From contig RDZD01000010.1 in assembly GCA_004293815.1 (NCBI GenBank), forward strand, positions 1 to 64,000: DNA of 64,000 nt, in the 5' to 3' direction. Of this stretch, positions 62,845 through 64,000 are shown one piece after another. Every line of letters begins with the position of its first letter. Position 1 is the first letter of the stretch. Source of the DNA: Cytophagales bacterium (lineage in GTDB: Bacteria; Bacteroidota; Bacteroidia; Cytophagales; Bernardetiaceae). The notes under the pieces were generated by a model. That model had not been told where the DNA came from. It saw only the letters and a list, made by a program, of their open reading frames with translations, and made no database searches. The translations under genes were made by a program, and so were the position numbers.

Positions 62845-63573
62845 ATGTCTACCCTTCTTGAAGCTGAAGCACTTAGCGTTGGCTACAAAGTTCAAGAGCC
62901 TATACTCTCACAAATTAATTTTCGCTTAAAGGTCGGCAGTTTTGTCGGCCTTTTTGGTGCTAATGGCACAGGCAAATCTACTCTCCTCCGAACTCTGGGA
63001 GGCTTCTTGCCTGTGCTGAGTGGCAAACTTCAGCTGGAACAAAAAAAACTCAAAGATTATTCTAATCAAGAAAAAGCTAGAAAAATTGCTTTAGTCTTTA
63101 CAGAGAGAATACAACCTCCTTATCTAACAGTTTATGAGGCCATTAAGATGGGGCGTATGCCCTATACTAGCTGGACGCATTCTTTGAGTTTAGCAGATGA
63201 GAAAGCGATACAAAAAGCCATTGAACGTTGTAACGTAGCTCATTTGACGCATAAAGAGCTTGCCAATTTGAGTGATGGTGAATACCAAAAAGTAATGATA
63301 GCGCGCGCGCTCGCGCAGGACTGCCCACTCATGCTGTTAGACGAACCCACCGCGTTTTTAGACATTCAGCATAAAAAGAATGTGTTTAAGCTGTTAGCCA
63401 ATATTGTCAAAGAAACTCCCACTGCTGTGGTACTGAGCACACATGATTTGACGTTTTGTATGAACTACTGCAACCAAGCATGGCTGATAGACGCTCAAAA
63501 AAAATTTATAACTTATGAAAGTGTTCACTCAGAGCTAATTGATGAGCTGCTTCAGCAGATTTGTCCAGATTAG
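62845..63573 (+). CDS. ABC ATP-binding protein, FecE/FhuC-like
   Basis: The 242-residue ATPase has Walker A GANGTGKSTLL, an LSDGEYQKVMIARALAQ signature, Walker B MLLDEPTAFLD and a switch His (STHDL). The FVGLFGANGTGKST and EAIKMGRMPYTSW segments resemble siderophore/cobalamin importers of the FecE/BtuD kind. No permease or binding protein is adjacent in the window. It starts 5 nt after terC, so transcription with terC is likely, linking it to metal homeostasis. The substrate is unassigned. Confidence 0.85.
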   Translation: MSTLLEAEALSVGYKVQEPILSQINFRLKVGSFVGLFGANGTGKSTLLRTLGGFLPVLSGKLQLEQKKLKDYSNQEKARKIALVFTERIQPPYLTVYEAIKMGRMPYTSWTHSLSLADEKAIQKAIERCNVAHLTHKELANLSDGEYQKVMIARALAQDCPLMLLDEPTAFLDIQHKKNVFKLLANIVKETPTAVVLSTHDLTFCMNYCNQAWLIDAQKKFITYESVHSELIDELLQQICPD

Positions 63574-63651
63574 AGCAACATGTTTTTCATAAAGCGTTAT
63601 GCAGCAAATAACTTGTTTAACTATTTCACGTTACAGATATCAAAAAGTTGT

Positions 63652-64000
63652 ATGAAAAAGTATATTGCTGTGTGTATTTTGCTGTGCTTGGGAAGCATAG
63701 CCCCACAACTCAAAGCCCAAAAATGTGAACAGACGATTACCTACATGAAAGCTTCTGATAGTAGCCAAGCCGTGCTCATCAATCAGATAGATATGTGCTA
63801 TGACGCAAAAGATCAGCTGATAGAGAGACGCGAGTTTGGCGATGGACGCGTACTTTTTCATCAAAAGTATACCTACAACAAAAAGGGACAACTTGTTAAA
63901 GAAGCCTATGCACATGGTTATGAGTCCAACGACGGTGGCGAAGGCGTGTCTACTTACAAATACAAAGGTGATACTTGGATTCAGAAATTTAAAGGTGGGA
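63652..64000 (+). CDS. Secreted protein, 5' part only (runs off the window)
   Basis: A frame opens at ATG 63652 with a signal peptide (MKKYIAVCILLCLGSIAPQ, cleavage near KAQ) and stays open to 64000. It contains KYTYNKKGQLVKEAYAHGY, which resembles an RHS/YD or beta-propeller-type repeat. The protein is probably periplasmic or surface-located. Its full length, C terminus and function lie beyond the window. Confidence 0.7.
   Translation, partial: MKKYIAVCILLCLGSIAPQLKAQKCEQTITYMKASDSSQAVLINQIDMCYDAKDQLIERREFGDGRVLFHQKYTYNKKGQLVKEAYAHGYESNDGGEGVSTYKYKGDTWIQKFKGG

Noticed and set aside
1-64000. tRNA, rRNA, CRISPR arrays or prophage
   Set aside because: Scanning for TTCGAATC-type tRNA loops, regular spaced repeats and phage genes gave no supportable candidate.

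Overview
The window is chromosomal DNA from a free-living member of the Bacteroidota, most likely a Cytophagales-type organism. This is inferred from three things. First, promoters have the Bacteroidota form, TTG / 19-20 nt / TAnnTTTG, and occur repeatedly upstream of genes. Second, the gene families are typical: an LptE lipoprotein, DUF349, a DUF4369-like TlpA protein, a 7TM-DISM/SpoIIE sensor, a TonB receptor-lipoprotein pair, a SPOR-domain protein, WG repeats, a type IX secretion sorting-domain remnant, and a ~1160-residue SecA with the Bacteroidota-style C terminus. Third, base composition is moderately AT-rich. No tRNA, rRNA or CRISPR was seen.

Layout. 1-1110 is a decayed accessory patch: inverted AT-rich repeats, a cassette-like hairpin, a broken DUF2255 gene and a transposase stub. 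1120-6500 holds a 2,4-dienoyl-CoA reductase, a 7TM sensor phosphatase, an RluA-type pseudouridine synthase and a SPOR protein. 6500-8870 holds a long AT-rich gap, a lipoprotein with a hairpin at the very start of its predicted transcript, and a T9SS substrate relic spread over three frames. 8870-27170 is core housekeeping: mdh, a 2OG-Fe(II) oxygenase, dnaN, a lipoprotein/TonB receptor pair behind a palindromic operator, secA, rsmB, gyrA, and lptG-purE-sbcD. 27200-36000 holds a WG-repeat protein and a two-gene operon of a carotenoid-oxygenase-like enzyme and a 1755-residue kinase/AAA/GAF/PP2C giant. 36500-49100 holds a START-like protein, tlpA plus an orphan ABC ATPase, acs, TPR/glycosyltransferase genes, a DUF349 protein, and lptE-lipB. 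49100-54000 holds a vWA-DUF2071-methyltransferase-membrane protein operon and a secreted coiled-coil protein. 54590-64000 holds recQ, a metal permease fused to a DtxR-like regulator, a CoxE-type vWA/TPR pair, a DUF6728 protein, nuoE, terC, a siderophore-type ABC ATPase and the start of a secreted protein.

Functional links. Envelope biogenesis is represented by lptG, lptE, secA and the SPOR protein. Metal handling is represented by the TonB receptor, the permease-regulator fusion, TerC and the FecE-like ATPase. Two proteins end in nearly the same SpoIIE phosphatase module, one on a 7TM receptor and one on a kinase, which points to a shared phosphorylation circuit whose targets lie outside the window. 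Several proteins lack their usual partner nearby: sbcD without sbcC, nuoE without other nuo genes, two ABC ATPases without permeases, and a CoxE-type vWA protein without a MoxR ATPase.

The most unusual items are the kinase-to-phosphatase giant coupled to a carotenoid-oxygenase-like gene, the permease-DtxR fusion, and the operator/promoter overlap at the TonB receptor with a predicted leaderless start.
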